Virus record (IMG/VR): IMGVR_UViG_3300031223_000023
Span: 1-34,329 of that record
Direction: 5' to 3' (one strand)
DNA length: 34,329 nucleotides
From: a virus
Position numbers and translations under genes: made by a program. The notes below the pieces were generated by a model. It saw only the letters and a program-made list of their open reading frames with translations. It had not been told where the DNA came from and made no database searches. Positions 21,798 through 28,599 of this stretch are shown in pieces (position 1 is the stretch's first letter; each line of letters starts with the position of its first letter).

Positions 21798-22078
21798 GGA
21801 GGAAGTTCCTCATTTCTTTCCTTCGGGATCCACACAGGGGACATTTAAATTGGTTATCACCCCTGTGTTAAAGTGTTCTTTCGAGCTTCATTACATGGTG
21901 GCTCAAGGTAAAGTGGCAAGGTAATTTGATACATGTTATGGTCAGGTGCTTGGTCATCCACCGAAACAGGGGGACTCCTATTGTGGCTCAAATCCATACC
22001 TATGTAATGAAGCTTGAGGGGATACCTCAAAAAAGTGTTTAGACCAAGCTCTCCTGGTAGCTATATACCAGGTTTAAA
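21798..22078 (+). ncRNA. Candidate structured non-coding RNA of about 280 nt
   Basis: The region has its own promoter and no gene. Visible pairings: a GAGG/CCTC hairpin at 21799-21811; a 9-bp stem ACACAGGGG/CCCCTGTGT (21832-21840 with 21860-21868); an 18-pair long-range stem joining 21881-21898 to 22000-22017 (14 or more Watson-Crick pairs in a row in its core); a TTGAGG/CCTCAA hairpin at 22014-22030, whose first bases compete with the end of that stem; GCTTGGTC (21948-21955) pairing with GACCAAGC (22042-22049), a pseudoknot; and a terminal hairpin at 22053-22072. TGGCTCAA occurs twice inside the loop, and ACAGGGG recurs at 21966-21972, so alternative folds are possible. I do not recognise it as tmRNA, RNase P, 6S or a known riboswitch. 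Confidence 0.65.
22053..22078 (+). terminator. Terminator-like hairpin at the end of the structured RNA
   Basis: CCTGGTA pairs with TACCAGG across a six-base GCTATA loop, then TTTAAAAA. The U-tract is short, so termination may be partial and downstream lysis genes could be read through. The A-rich flank could also act on the opposite strand. Confidence 0.45.
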
Positions 22079-22104
22079 AAGTTATTTAATTAATCACTAT
22101 AAAT

Positions 22105-22242
22105 ATGCGAGTACAAAAACGGCTGCCGAACGGGAGATTTAACGGAAGCAGGTTTTCACTGTGTTTCCTTAGCTTTCTTTTGGGTGTCATCGCACAATCG
22201 TTATTTTATATCGCTTTACTAATTCATGCCATTAACCAATAA
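22105..22242 (+). CDS. 45-residue membrane protein, lysis-region candidate
   Basis: A frame from an ATG that follows a variant leader (TTAATCACTATAAATATG) to TAA 22240-22242. A basic N-terminal 16 residues (MRVQKRLPNGRFNGSR) precede one membrane segment (CFLSFLLGVIAQSLFYIALL). As the first gene after the structured RNA and before the lysozyme, it is a holin or pinholin candidate, but single-segment phage proteins have many roles. Confidence 0.55.
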   Translation: MRVQKRLPNGRFNGSRFSLCFLSFLLGVIAQSLFYIALLIHAINQ

Positions 22243-22245
22243 AAA

Positions 22246-22464
22246 ATGAAACATTTATCTGTATTTTTGCCGAATGGCGAGCACTTCAAGAATTATGAAG
22301 AAGGGGCAAAAGACCCTAGTCTTGGTACAATAGAATCCATACGAAGTGTATGGGATGAAACAAGGAGAGACGCTGCTGGGTATGTAATAAGTTATACCAA
22401 CGGGAACATCTGTAGACTGGACGGGGGGCTCTGCTTTTATTTAACTGAAATCACTAAAACATGA
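22246..22464 (+). CDS. 72-residue protein of unknown function
   Basis: A soluble mixed alpha/beta protein (SVFLPNGEHFKNYEEGAKD, GYVISYTNGNICRLDGG). Its stop overlaps the next ATG (ATGA). No family recognised. Confidence 0.6.
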   Translation: MKHLSVFLPNGEHFKNYEEGAKDPSLGTIESIRSVWDETRRDAAGYVISYTNGNICRLDGGLCFYLTEITKT

Positions 22465-22556
22465 AACCACAAAATTCACTAAAAATCGTCGTCGTCGTAC
22501 TGATTGCTCTAGCAATTCATTTATCACTCGGAATTTATTTAGGACTATCACAATGA
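22461..22556 (+). CDS. 31-residue single-span membrane peptide, holin/pinholin candidate
   Basis: The N-terminus is MKPQNSLK, then one membrane segment IVVVVLIALAIHLSLGIYLG and the tail LSQ. It overlaps both neighbours by ATGA, including the lysozyme gene directly after it. A tiny membrane peptide directly before a signal-anchor-release lysozyme is the usual place for a pinholin that depolarises the membrane and releases the enzyme. The function is inferred from position. Confidence 0.6.
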   Translation: MKPQNSLKIVVVVLIALAIHLSLGIYLGLSQ

Positions 22557-23146
22557 AACACTTTAACACGTTACCGGACGAAAAGGATTTAAAATCTTTT
22601 CTACAGATCATTACTCACCCGATACTTATTATCGGAGCCATGTTTATTGTGGCAAGTCTGCTTATTCAGCCTACTAAGGCGTTTAATCTATCGAATCAGC
22701 TAACTAAACCTTTAGAGTTTGGGTTAATAGCTACGGATGATAGTTATTTAGACCAAGCTACCGAGATGATTGCAGGGCATGAAGGATTTAACCCTTATTG
22801 TTATAAGGACGGCAACGGTTATTCTCAGGGCTACGGACATAAGTGCTTAGGAGGCAAGATTAGCCAAGAGCGAAGTAAGGAGATTCTTAAGAATGAAGTT
22901 AAACGCTTAGACGATAAAGTCCGTCAGGGGTGGAAGCCTACCCAAAGAGTCGGGATTATTTCTTTCCTGTATAATCACCCAGTCAATCAAAGAACTTACG
23001 TTAATTGGTTGAATCATGACGCTGAAAGATTCCAATCAATGCTTGAATATAGAGCGAATAATCACGTCTACATTAACGGTCAAAGGCAAGGCGGTTTGTT
23101 AGTTAGACGTGCTGAAGAGTGGGAGCTAATTTATAATACATTTTAA
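22553..23146 (+). CDS. Membrane-anchored (SAR-type) phage lysozyme, GH24
   Basis: A 197-residue endolysin. Residues 18-38 (HPILIIGAMFIVASLLI) form an uncleaved signal anchor, followed by a linker and the GH24 domain: catalytic Glu at 77 (AGHEGF), D86 (YCYKDGNGY), S91 and the GYGH turn at 93-96. The spacing E-x8-D-x4-S is one residue shorter than the usual E-x8-(D/C)-x5-T, with Ser where Thr is normal. It cuts the glycan strands of peptidoglycan once released from the inner membrane, which implies a Gram-negative envelope. C83 lies in the catalytic cleft. Confidence 0.85.
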   Translation: MKHFNTLPDEKDLKSFLQIITHPILIIGAMFIVASLLIQPTKAFNLSNQLTKPLEFGLIATDDSYLDQATEMIAGHEGFNPYCYKDGNGYSQGYGHKCLGGKISQERSKEILKNEVKRLDDKVRQGWKPTQRVGIISFLYNHPVNQRTYVNWLNHDAERFQSMLEYRANNHVYINGQRQGGLLVRRAEEWELIYNTF

Positions 23147-23147
23147 A

Positions 23148-23381
23148 ATGAAAGAAATTTTAATCGGCATCAGTATTGGGGTTTGTTTCGCGTTTGGTGT
23201 CTACTCATTTGTGCAAATAGAAACTGACAAGGCTATTGACGAAATATCAGGAATGCAAACACTAACCAATACAGAGTTAGCAGGATACTGCAAGGGATTG
23301 GCAATGATAAAGTTCGTTAAAGACGGCAATGTAATCAAAGGTAACTCTTACGCTCAATGCTTAGATAAGTATAGTCTTTAA
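23148..23381 (+). CDS. 77-residue membrane-anchored protein in lysis cluster, possible spanin-like
   Basis: An N-terminal membrane segment (ILIGISIGVCFAFGVYSFVQ) is followed by a 55-residue periplasmic-type domain with two cysteines (AGYCKGLAM, AQCLDKYSL). It begins one base after the lysozyme stop. The layout resembles an inner-membrane spanin subunit, but no outer-membrane lipoprotein partner with a lipobox was found. Confidence 0.55.
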   Translation: MKEILIGISIGVCFAFGVYSFVQIETDKAIDEISGMQTLTNTELAGYCKGLAMIKFVKDGNVIKGNSYAQCLDKYSL

Positions 23382-23382
23382 A

Positions 23383-24153
23383 ATGAGATACCCAACATAC
23401 ATTTTAGTAACAATGTCATTCGCAGTGAGTGCGATGATGTCTGTTTATTTTTTACACAGCAACGCAGAGCACTGGAAGCTCCGTTATCATAATTTATATG
23501 AACAAACTGAATCAGAGGAAATAGGGCTCGGAAAATCGCCTCTGTTTGTTTATTTCGATAAAAGAAATGAGTACAACATTTCAATGTCGTGTAGTAGAGA
23601 ATCTAACTCCAACTCCTTGAACTTTGGCGCACAACTAGCACTAAAACAATTACACGAAGAAGCCTTGTTGTCAGGAATGAAGATAATGACATTTGAAACC
23701 CGGAGAGGGTTATGCCGCCAAACAGAACTTTACAAGCAGGGCACTACTAATCGACTTCACTCCGAACATCTTCTGGGTAATGCCTTTGACATAGCCTTCT
23801 TAGACCAAGACGGCAAGGCCACATGGCAATCCTCTCGCTGGGAGGATCTTGGGGCTATAGGCAAGGGTCTTGGGCTGATGTGGGGAGGCGATTTTAAAAC
23901 AATCTACGATCCCGGACACTTCGAGCTAAAACAAGAAATTAACGGATCAATGATTGACTACGAAGCCGAAGAAAAACGATATAATCAGTCACTGATCGAG
24001 AGCAAGTTTAATGAACTCGGTTGTGGTGGGGATTACGATATAAATTGTCAGCTGATGGGACTTTGCGGAGTGGCTGACTACCCTTGGGTTATACCAGGGG
24101 AACATAACTACCAGACAATATCAGAATGTATTAACCAAATTTTAGAATTTTAA
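23383..24153 (+). CDS. Membrane-anchored M15 (VanY/L-Ala-D-Glu type) peptidase
   Basis: A 256-residue protein. Residues 5-24 are an N-terminal hydrophobic anchor or signal (TYILVTMSFAVSAMMSVYFL). The domain at about 75-185 carries the LAS metallopeptidase signature: H129 and D136 in SEHLLGNAFDIAF (HxxxxxxD) and H179 in YDPGHFEL, together the zinc ligands, with a RQTELYKQG segment before them. It would cut peptide cross-links while the lysozyme cuts the glycan. The C-terminal 65 residues contain five cysteines (GCGGDYDINCQLMGLCGV and others) and are not part of the usual domain. Confidence 0.8.
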   Translation: MRYPTYILVTMSFAVSAMMSVYFLHSNAEHWKLRYHNLYEQTESEEIGLGKSPLFVYFDKRNEYNISMSCSRESNSNSLNFGAQLALKQLHEEALLSGMKIMTFETRRGLCRQTELYKQGTTNRLHSEHLLGNAFDIAFLDQDGKATWQSSRWEDLGAIGKGLGLMWGGDFKTIYDPGHFELKQEINGSMIDYEAEEKRYNQSLIESKFNELGCGGDYDINCQLMGLCGVADYPWVIPGEHNYQTISECINQILEF

Positions 24154-24154
24154 C

Positions 24155-24604
24155 ATGAAAAAAATCACACTGGCTGACGGAACGAAGTTAAGCGCAATTC
24201 AAGTAAACATGGTTCTAGACGGACTAAAGGATGTGTCATACTTAGACGAACCTAAGGAATGGCCGCAAGTGGGGGATAAGTATTGGTGTGTAGGCGGTGG
24301 GGGCGATGTTTATCACCCTGGATGGAGTGGGGATACCTTCGATATAGGTTGCCAAGAACAAAACAACATCTACCAAACAGAAAAAGAGGCTGAAATGGCC
24401 GTAATTAGGGATCGAGGTATGAAGGTTAAGAATACGGCAAAGAAAGGGGAGAATTTTTGGTGTTGGTCTTTTGAGGACAATAAACATAAGCATATTGATT
24501 CGGAATGGTATGATGTCTATACATTAGACCGCAAATTCAAAACAGAAGAAGAAGCCCAAGCATGGGGGGGCGAATACGCAGAAGCTTTTATAGCCCTTAA
24601 CTGA
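24155..24604 (+). CDS. 149-residue protein with an internal duplication
   Basis: Two similar units, about residues 40-87 and 96-140. Unit 1 has VGDKYWCV, DVYHPGWSGDTFDIG and NIYQTEKEAEMAV; unit 2 has KGENFWCW, HIDSEWYDVYT and RKFKTEEEAQAW. The F-x-T-(E)xEA-x-x-A ending is a familiar small phage domain of unknown role. No signal peptide. Its stop overlaps the next start (TGATG). Confidence 0.65.
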   Translation: MKKITLADGTKLSAIQVNMVLDGLKDVSYLDEPKEWPQVGDKYWCVGGGGDVYHPGWSGDTFDIGCQEQNNIYQTEKEAEMAVIRDRGMKVKNTAKKGENFWCWSFEDNKHKHIDSEWYDVYTLDRKFKTEEEAQAWGGEYAEAFIALN

Positions 24605-24777
24605 TGAGTGAAAAACCAGACGGCCTTCGGTACTTTACTTTAATTATAATCTGGATCGGCGTGTACGCTCTCTGTTTAAATAACGATGGGCGCGTCTTTA
24701 CGACAGGTATTGCACTTGGGATTACTCTCTGCCTAATCGCCACTAGCTTGGAACTCTTAATAAACAGAACAGAATGA
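24604..24777 (+). CDS. 57-residue protein with two membrane segments, holin candidate
   Basis: A frame from ATG 24604 to TGA 24775-24777. Segment 1 is YFTLIIIWIGVYALCL, the connecting loop is NNDGRVF, and segment 2 is TTGIALGITLCLIATSLELL; short charged ends (MSEKPDGLR and NRTE) flank them. Two-span proteins of this size near endolysin genes are often class II holins. It overlaps both neighbours. Confidence 0.6.
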   Translation: MSEKPDGLRYFTLIIIWIGVYALCLNNDGRVFTTGIALGITLCLIATSLELLINRTE

Positions 24778-25241
24778 GCCCAGAAACATTAACCGATTTC
24801 AGAAAAGCAGTCTTAGAGCGATTGCATGGGTGTAGTTATAACGAAGCAGCGCACAAAGAGAATGGGATTGGACACCTTATTGATAATTCTAATTTTAAAA
24901 AAGACGGAAGATCTATTTTTATAAACGAGTTTGATGTCAAAGATGATACACAGCAGGACTCTATAAATGTTTACAACCCTAAAACAAGAGAGATAGAAAC
25001 AATGAATGCGTACTGGCATCATTATGGAAATTTTCATGGATACCCTATCACCCTTGGTCGATTGATGGCGGCTTTAGGAACACTAAGGACTGAGATATTG
25101 ATCTCTCATGGAGTCATGGTTAGATTTTATATAGATGATTTGGGAGGTTTTTACTGGCAACTCCTAAGAGAAGACAAAACCGAGTGTGACGAAACCGACC
25201 AGACCGAAGAAACTTTAATAGCCTTAACCAATATACTATGA
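24774..25241 (+). CDS. 155-residue protein of unknown function
   Basis: Contains an N-terminal helix (TLTDFRKAVLERLHGCSYNE), a central YWHHYGNFHGYPITLGRLM and an acidic end (DKTECDETDQTEETLIAL). No known motif. ATGA overlaps at both ends indicate translational coupling. Confidence 0.65.
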   Translation: MSPETLTDFRKAVLERLHGCSYNEAAHKENGIGHLIDNSNFKKDGRSIFINEFDVKDDTQQDSINVYNPKTREIETMNAYWHHYGNFHGYPITLGRLMAALGTLRTEILISHGVMVRFYIDDLGGFYWQLLREDKTECDETDQTEETLIALTNIL

Positions 25242-25510
25242 TGAAAACAGAACTCGAATCCGTTGTAACATTTGTGAGAAAACTTAATTACGGCATCTCT
25301 GCCGAGAAGATTAATCTAGAAATATGTCTAGACGCTTTATTGGAAAACATAGAGAAGACCATAGAGTCTAATGCTGAGGCGGGAGCAATGTTTAAAAAGC
25401 AATGTCTCTGGCTTTGCTCTGAGTGGGAGTATAAAACCCCCCTCCACCTACAAAGCCCAGAACTAATAACCTTTCTATTTAATAATTTACCTAAAAATGA
25501 ACAGAGATGA
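25238..25510 (+). CDS. 90-residue helical protein of unknown function
   Basis: A helical, Leu/Glu-rich protein (VVTFVRKLNYGISAEKINLE, LLENIEKTIESNAEAGAMF) with a Trp-rich stretch (KQCLWLCSEWEY). It overlaps the next start by 14 bases. Confidence 0.6.
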   Translation: MMKTELESVVTFVRKLNYGISAEKINLEICLDALLENIEKTIESNAEAGAMFKKQCLWLCSEWEYKTPLHLQSPELITFLFNNLPKNEQR

Positions 25511-25658
25511 AATGATTGAAAGCCTAGTCATTGCGATGTGTGCTAAATCCTATCGTATTGGGGAAACCACCCTCGCCGTGGATAGCATGAAAACAATCGT
25601 CAGCCAGGCAGGAGAAATAGTAGACGCTTATAGCGATGAGATGGCAAGAGTAAATTAA
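25497..25658 (+). CDS. 53-residue protein of unknown function
   Basis: A frame from ATG 25497 inside the end of the preceding gene to TAA 25656-25658, beginning MNRDEMIESLVIAMCAKSYR and ending ARVN. It looks like a single helical domain. The A-rich context CTAAAAATG fits the starts used elsewhere in this genome. Confidence 0.5.
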   Translation: MNRDEMIESLVIAMCAKSYRIGETTLAVDSMKTIVSQAGEIVDAYSDEMARVN

Positions 25659-25705
25659 TTTTTAAAATTAACCTAAAAGAAACTATTTAATAATTTACCT
25701 AAAGC

Positions 25706-25939
25706 ATGAACGCACTTGAAATTGCTATAAGCGGATTAGTTAAAGAGAAGCACTTCATTACTACGGAGCATTTAGACGATCATGCGTATCAGTACAGAAA
25801 TAGGAAGGTAATTGCTTACGAAAAAAGGGTAACAGTGATTGACAGAGAGATAGAGAGGTTGTTGACTCTAGACTTTTACCCAAGTACTGAGAAACAAGCC
25901 AAGAACCGAGAGGAGTTTTTAAAAGAAATTACAAAATGA
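25706..25939 (+). CDS. 77-residue helical protein of unknown function
   Basis: A basic helical protein (LEIAISGLVKEKHFITTEHL, AYEKRVTVIDREIERLLTLD). Its leader AATAATTTACCTAAAGCATG is a relative of the one before the previous gene. ATGA overlap with the next gene. Confidence 0.6.
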   Translation: MNALEIAISGLVKEKHFITTEHLDDHAYQYRNRKVIAYEKRVTVIDREIERLLTLDFYPSTEKQAKNREEFLKEITK

Positions 25940-26298
25940 CATTAAAACAAGAAACGGCTGACATAATCGCGAAGTTTTCGGATAAGAGTTCGAGTTGTCA
26001 AAGTTGTGGATTTTCAATGGGTAGTGGTACACAGGCGGTATTTATCGGCACGGTGTTGAAGAAAATGCTTTCCACAGAGCTTCATGACCATGATAAAGCG
26101 GTACTACGGTTAACTTATCTTTGGGAAAACTGCGGCATATACAAAAGCCTTAACGAGATATTTGGGGGGGAGTTAATTACTCATAATTGCTCTGAGTTAG
26201 TTAAGTGTGCAATGGAGTGCGTTCATACTGACACGAGCGGAGAAAGACTCAAAGACCCTAACGCCCAAGCATTATTAGAATTTATTAAAACACTATGA
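25936..26298 (+). CDS. 120-residue cysteine-rich protein of unknown function
   Basis: Begins with a helix, then a CQSCGFSMGSGTQAV segment with a CxxC, and further cysteines and histidines (WENCGIYK, ITHNCSELVKCAMECVH) that could complete a metal site. The C-terminus is helical. No named family. It overlaps the methyltransferase start by ATGA. Confidence 0.6.
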   Translation: MTLKQETADIIAKFSDKSSSCQSCGFSMGSGTQAVFIGTVLKKMLSTELHDHDKAVLRLTYLWENCGIYKSLNEIFGGELITHNCSELVKCAMECVHTDTSGERLKDPNAQALLEFIKTL

Positions 26299-27269
26299 AA
26301 TACTTATCACTATTTAGCGGAATCGGAGGGTTCGAGCTAGGAATAACACAATCATATAATGATAATAGACCCAACATACGGAACAGGAATCAGATATTAC
26401 AAGAAACTATGCCCGACATTAAGGAGCAACAGGACAGGGTTACTTGTGTTGGTTTCTCCGAAATCGACAAGTACGCAATCGAAGTCTATCAAAAACATTT
26501 CCCTAACCACAAAAACTATGGAGACATTACAGCTATCAACGAAAGGGATCTATCAGACTTTGATCTCTTGGTCGGAGGGTTTCCTTGCCAAGCCTTCTCT
26601 ATTGCCGGAAAGAGAGGCGGATTTGAGGACACGAGAGGCACTTTGTTTTTTGACATCGCTCGGATTATTAAAGAAAAGCAGCCACGCCTTTTGTTGCTTG
26701 AGAACGTTAAAGGGCTTTTATCTCACGACAAAGGAGCAACGTTCACTACCATCATCTCAACGCTTGATGAATTGGGGTATGACTGCCAATGGCAAGTGCT
26801 TAACAGCAAAAATCACGGAGTCCCCCAGAACAGGGAACGAGTGTTCATTGTCGGACATCTTAGAGGAACAAGTAGACCAGAAGTATTTCCTTTCTCAGGA
26901 CAAAGTAACAAAAATAATACAATCGGCCAGTCAACAAAAACCACAGTTGCTAGAACTTTAACAGGAGGGGGAAACACCGGAGGTAATCACAGCGGCATGA
27001 CCATATTAAAGACACCACCTTTTATTCAGAACCCAAAAATGAATGATTATAAAAAAAAATACCAAAACAGCGTTGCAATCACGGCCAGTAGTCACAAAGA
27101 GCCACCAGTTGTAAATTCAATAAGAAGGCTAACCCCAACGGAGTGCGAACGATTGCAAGGATTTCCTGATGGTTGGACCAGTGGTTTATCAGACACTCAA
27201 AGATACAAGTGTTGTGGTAACGCGGTGACTGTAAACGTGATAGAAGACATTATTAATCGTTTAATTTAG
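26295..27269 (+). CDS. C5-cytosine DNA methyltransferase
   Basis: A 324-residue enzyme with the ordered motifs of the family: motif I LFSGIGGFELG (6-16), motif IV GGFPCQAFSIAG with catalytic C98, motif VI ENVKG (136-140), motif VIII QNRERVFIVG (178-187), and motif X GNAVTVNVIEDI near the end. RRLTPTECERLQGFPDGW precedes motif X. Between motifs I and II (VGFSEIDKYA) lies an extra stretch of about 30 residues (19-49), not usual in phage Dcm-type enzymes. It probably protects phage DNA from host restriction; no cognate restriction gene is present here. The target site cannot be read from the sequence. Confidence 0.95.
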   Translation: MKYLSLFSGIGGFELGITQSYNDNRPNIRNRNQILQETMPDIKEQQDRVTCVGFSEIDKYAIEVYQKHFPNHKNYGDITAINERDLSDFDLLVGGFPCQAFSIAGKRGGFEDTRGTLFFDIARIIKEKQPRLLLLENVKGLLSHDKGATFTTIISTLDELGYDCQWQVLNSKNHGVPQNRERVFIVGHLRGTSRPEVFPFSGQSNKNNTIGQSTKTTVARTLTGGGNTGGNHSGMTILKTPPFIQNPKMNDYKKKYQNSVAITASSHKEPPVVNSIRRLTPTECERLQGFPDGWTSGLSDTQRYKCCGNAVTVNVIEDIINRLI

Positions 27270-27270
27270 C

Positions 27271-27540
27271 ATGACAAAAACAGATTGGCGTTCGGAATTT
27301 AATGAGAAATTTGAAATCGGGACAATAAAATATTTCAAACCATTGCCTCACTTTACAATGTACACAAGGGACTTGGAAATAAAAAAATTCATCGAGCAAA
27401 CCAGAATCGAGGCGCAGATTGAAGTTCTAGAGAAAGTTTTAATTCGAGAATTTTATAAAGATGGATCAGGCTTTGAAGAAGTAAATGAGGATCGAGTTGA
27501 AAATGAAATAATCAGGCTTAAAACTCTTAAACAAAAATAA
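27271..27540 (+). CDS. 89-residue protein of unknown function
   Basis: A charged protein with an N-terminal WRSEFNEKFEIG and a long C-terminal helix (IEQTRIEAQIEVLEKVLIRE) typical of small phage proteins of unknown role. It starts one base after the methyltransferase stop. Confidence 0.6.
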   Translation: MTKTDWRSEFNEKFEIGTIKYFKPLPHFTMYTRDLEIKKFIEQTRIEAQIEVLEKVLIREFYKDGSGFEEVNEDRVENEIIRLKTLKQK

Positions 27541-27541
27541 C

Positions 27542-27727
27542 ATGGAAATCGAACGACTTGAACGGCTACCAGAGGGAGGCAGGAAACAAAGAGAAGCTAT
27601 ACAGCTTATGGGTACAACCAGAGACAGCATATCCGAAGTAGACGAACTAATAGGGCGGCACATGGCTATACGCAATAGCTTACTCCTAGAACTAGACAAC
27701 CTATTACTAATAATTGATAAAAAATAA
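27542..27727 (+). CDS. 61-residue helical protein of unknown function
   Basis: Probably all helical (RKQREAIQLMGTTRDSISEV, LLLELDNLLLIID), possibly a coiled-coil dimer. Overlaps the next start by one base (TAATG). Confidence 0.55.
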   Translation: MEIERLERLPEGGRKQREAIQLMGTTRDSISEVDELIGRHMAIRNSLLLELDNLLLIIDKK

Positions 27728-27861
27728 TGGCAAAAACTAGCTCAAACAAAAACGATTATGCAGACAAGACTCTCCGAGATATTGATCGCAACAAAGAGTT
27801 TATGCGTATTAATCGAGAACAAATCAGGATTAAAAGCGAATTTAAACAACGAAAAAAATGA
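27727..27861 (+). CDS. 44-residue basic protein of unknown function
   Basis: A frame from ATG 27727 (TAATG overlap) to TGA 27859-27861, starting MAKTSSNKNDYADKTLRDID and ending with lysine-rich FKQRKK. Helical and basic. Couplings at both ends are the main support. Confidence 0.5.
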   Translation: MAKTSSNKNDYADKTLRDIDRNKEFMRINREQIRIKSEFKQRKK

Positions 27862-28016
27862 GCAATGAAGAACGGCTGTCAGAATTGAGAAAGAAAGTTA
27901 AACACATCTGTGCTATGCACTGGAAAGAGGGGCAGAGGCGATTTCTTGTCCCAAGTGATGAAGTGAAGGGGCTAGAGGACTCTCTGATTAAAGACATTCA
28001 TAACCTTATGAAATAA
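27858..28016 (+). CDS. 52-residue protein of unknown function
   Basis: A frame from ATG 27858 (ATGA overlap) to TAA 28014-28016, with MSNEERLSELRKKVKHICAM and an acidic-to-helical end (LEDSLIKDIHNLMK). Ends one base before the next start codon. Confidence 0.5.
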   Translation: MSNEERLSELRKKVKHICAMHWKEGQRRFLVPSDEVKGLEDSLIKDIHNLMK

Positions 28017-28017
28017 T

Positions 28018-28599
28018 ATGGAAAAAGAAATTGGCATCAAGTACGATGAAGGGAAGCCTCAGTATGGACTTATTCCCCCAAGAGCGCTACTGGAGATTGT
28101 GAAAGTTCTTACTTTCGGTGCAAAGAAGTACAGTCCTGATAACTGGAAAAAGATAGAGGATATCCCATTGAGGTATTTCGATGCGATGCAGCGACACGTT
28201 TGGGATTGGAAGTCAGGAGAAAGAAAAGATCCTGATAGTGGTTATCATCACCTGGCCCACGCTGCTTGTTGCCTGTTGTTCGTAATTGCCTCTGAATTTT
28301 TTAATGAAGATAATAATGATATTAAAAGTATTGGCGGTCATGGAGAAGACGTTAAAGCAGGATCTGAAGTCGGAAATAGGACAAACCAATTTTGGGTCCC
28401 ATTTGCAGGAAGTCCAGGGTTTGATGCAGAGTTTGCGATCAGGAATTATTCTCTCGCTAACAGCAGCACAAAGAGAAACCCTATTAGTGGGGAGGGAATC
28501 AATTCAAAAGGAAGAACCATTTTCGAGCGAGGCACAAAAGAGAGTGATCAGGACCTGTCTCAAGGAAGTGGACGACTTGCTAGGAAAAGATTGACCTAG
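28018..28599 (+). CDS. dATP/dGTP diphosphohydrolase-like (DUF5664) protein with odd C-terminus
   Basis: Residues 1-100 match the dATP/dGTP diphosphohydrolase N-terminal family (DUF5664, MazG-related): KYDEGKPQYGLIPP, FGAKKYSPDNW, RYFDAMQRHVWDW and HHLAHAACCLLFVI. Family members hydrolyse dNTPs to dNMP and pyrophosphate; in some phages this shapes the nucleotide pool, including that of 2-aminoadenine phages, but no PurZ or DpoZ is seen in this window. After about residue 110 the sequence becomes hydrophilic and unlike the family (NSSTKRNPISGEGINSKG), while the +1 frame over the same bases looks more protein-like. The tail may be extended read-through of an overlapping gene, or result from a frameshift. 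Confidence 0.75.
   Translation: MEKEIGIKYDEGKPQYGLIPPRALLEIVKVLTFGAKKYSPDNWKKIEDIPLRYFDAMQRHVWDWKSGERKDPDSGYHHLAHAACCLLFVIASEFFNEDNNDIKSIGGHGEDVKAGSEVGNRTNQFWVPFAGSPGFDAEFAIRNYSLANSSTKRNPISGEGINSKGRTIFERGTKESDQDLSQGSGRLARKRLT
28340..28594 (+). CDS. Possible overlapping 84-residue helical protein in +1 frame
   Basis: The frame opens at ATG 28340 inside the preceding gene (an earlier ATG at 28304 is possible) and ends at TGA 28592-28594. It reads MEKTLKQDLKSEIGQTNFG and later SLTAAQRETLLVGRESI and EAQKRVIRTCLKEVDDLLGK, with the hydrophobic periodicity of real helices. Either this is a true overlapping gene, or it is the real C-terminal part of the hydrolase displaced by one base. It ends just 3 bases after the start of promoter copy 3. 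Confidence 0.45.
   Translation: MEKTLKQDLKSEIGQTNFGSHLQEVQGLMQSLRSGIILSLTAAQRETLLVGRESIQKEEPFSSEAQKRVIRTCLKEVDDLLGKD

Noticed and set aside
21798-22078. RNase P RNA, tmRNA or group I intron
   Set aside because: AGGAGGAAGTTCC recalls the RNase P P4 strand, but the partner ACAGAA strand is missing; there is no tRNA-like end for tmRNA and no intron core or interrupted gene.
26359-26961. 200-residue frame inside the methyltransferase gene
   Set aside because: It is a +1 shadow of a gene with intact family motifs.
28018-28599. Full 2-aminoadenine (Z) genome pathway
   Set aside because: Only a DUF5664-like hydrolase is present; no PurZ, DatZ or DpoZ gene is seen in this window, so a Z genome cannot be claimed.
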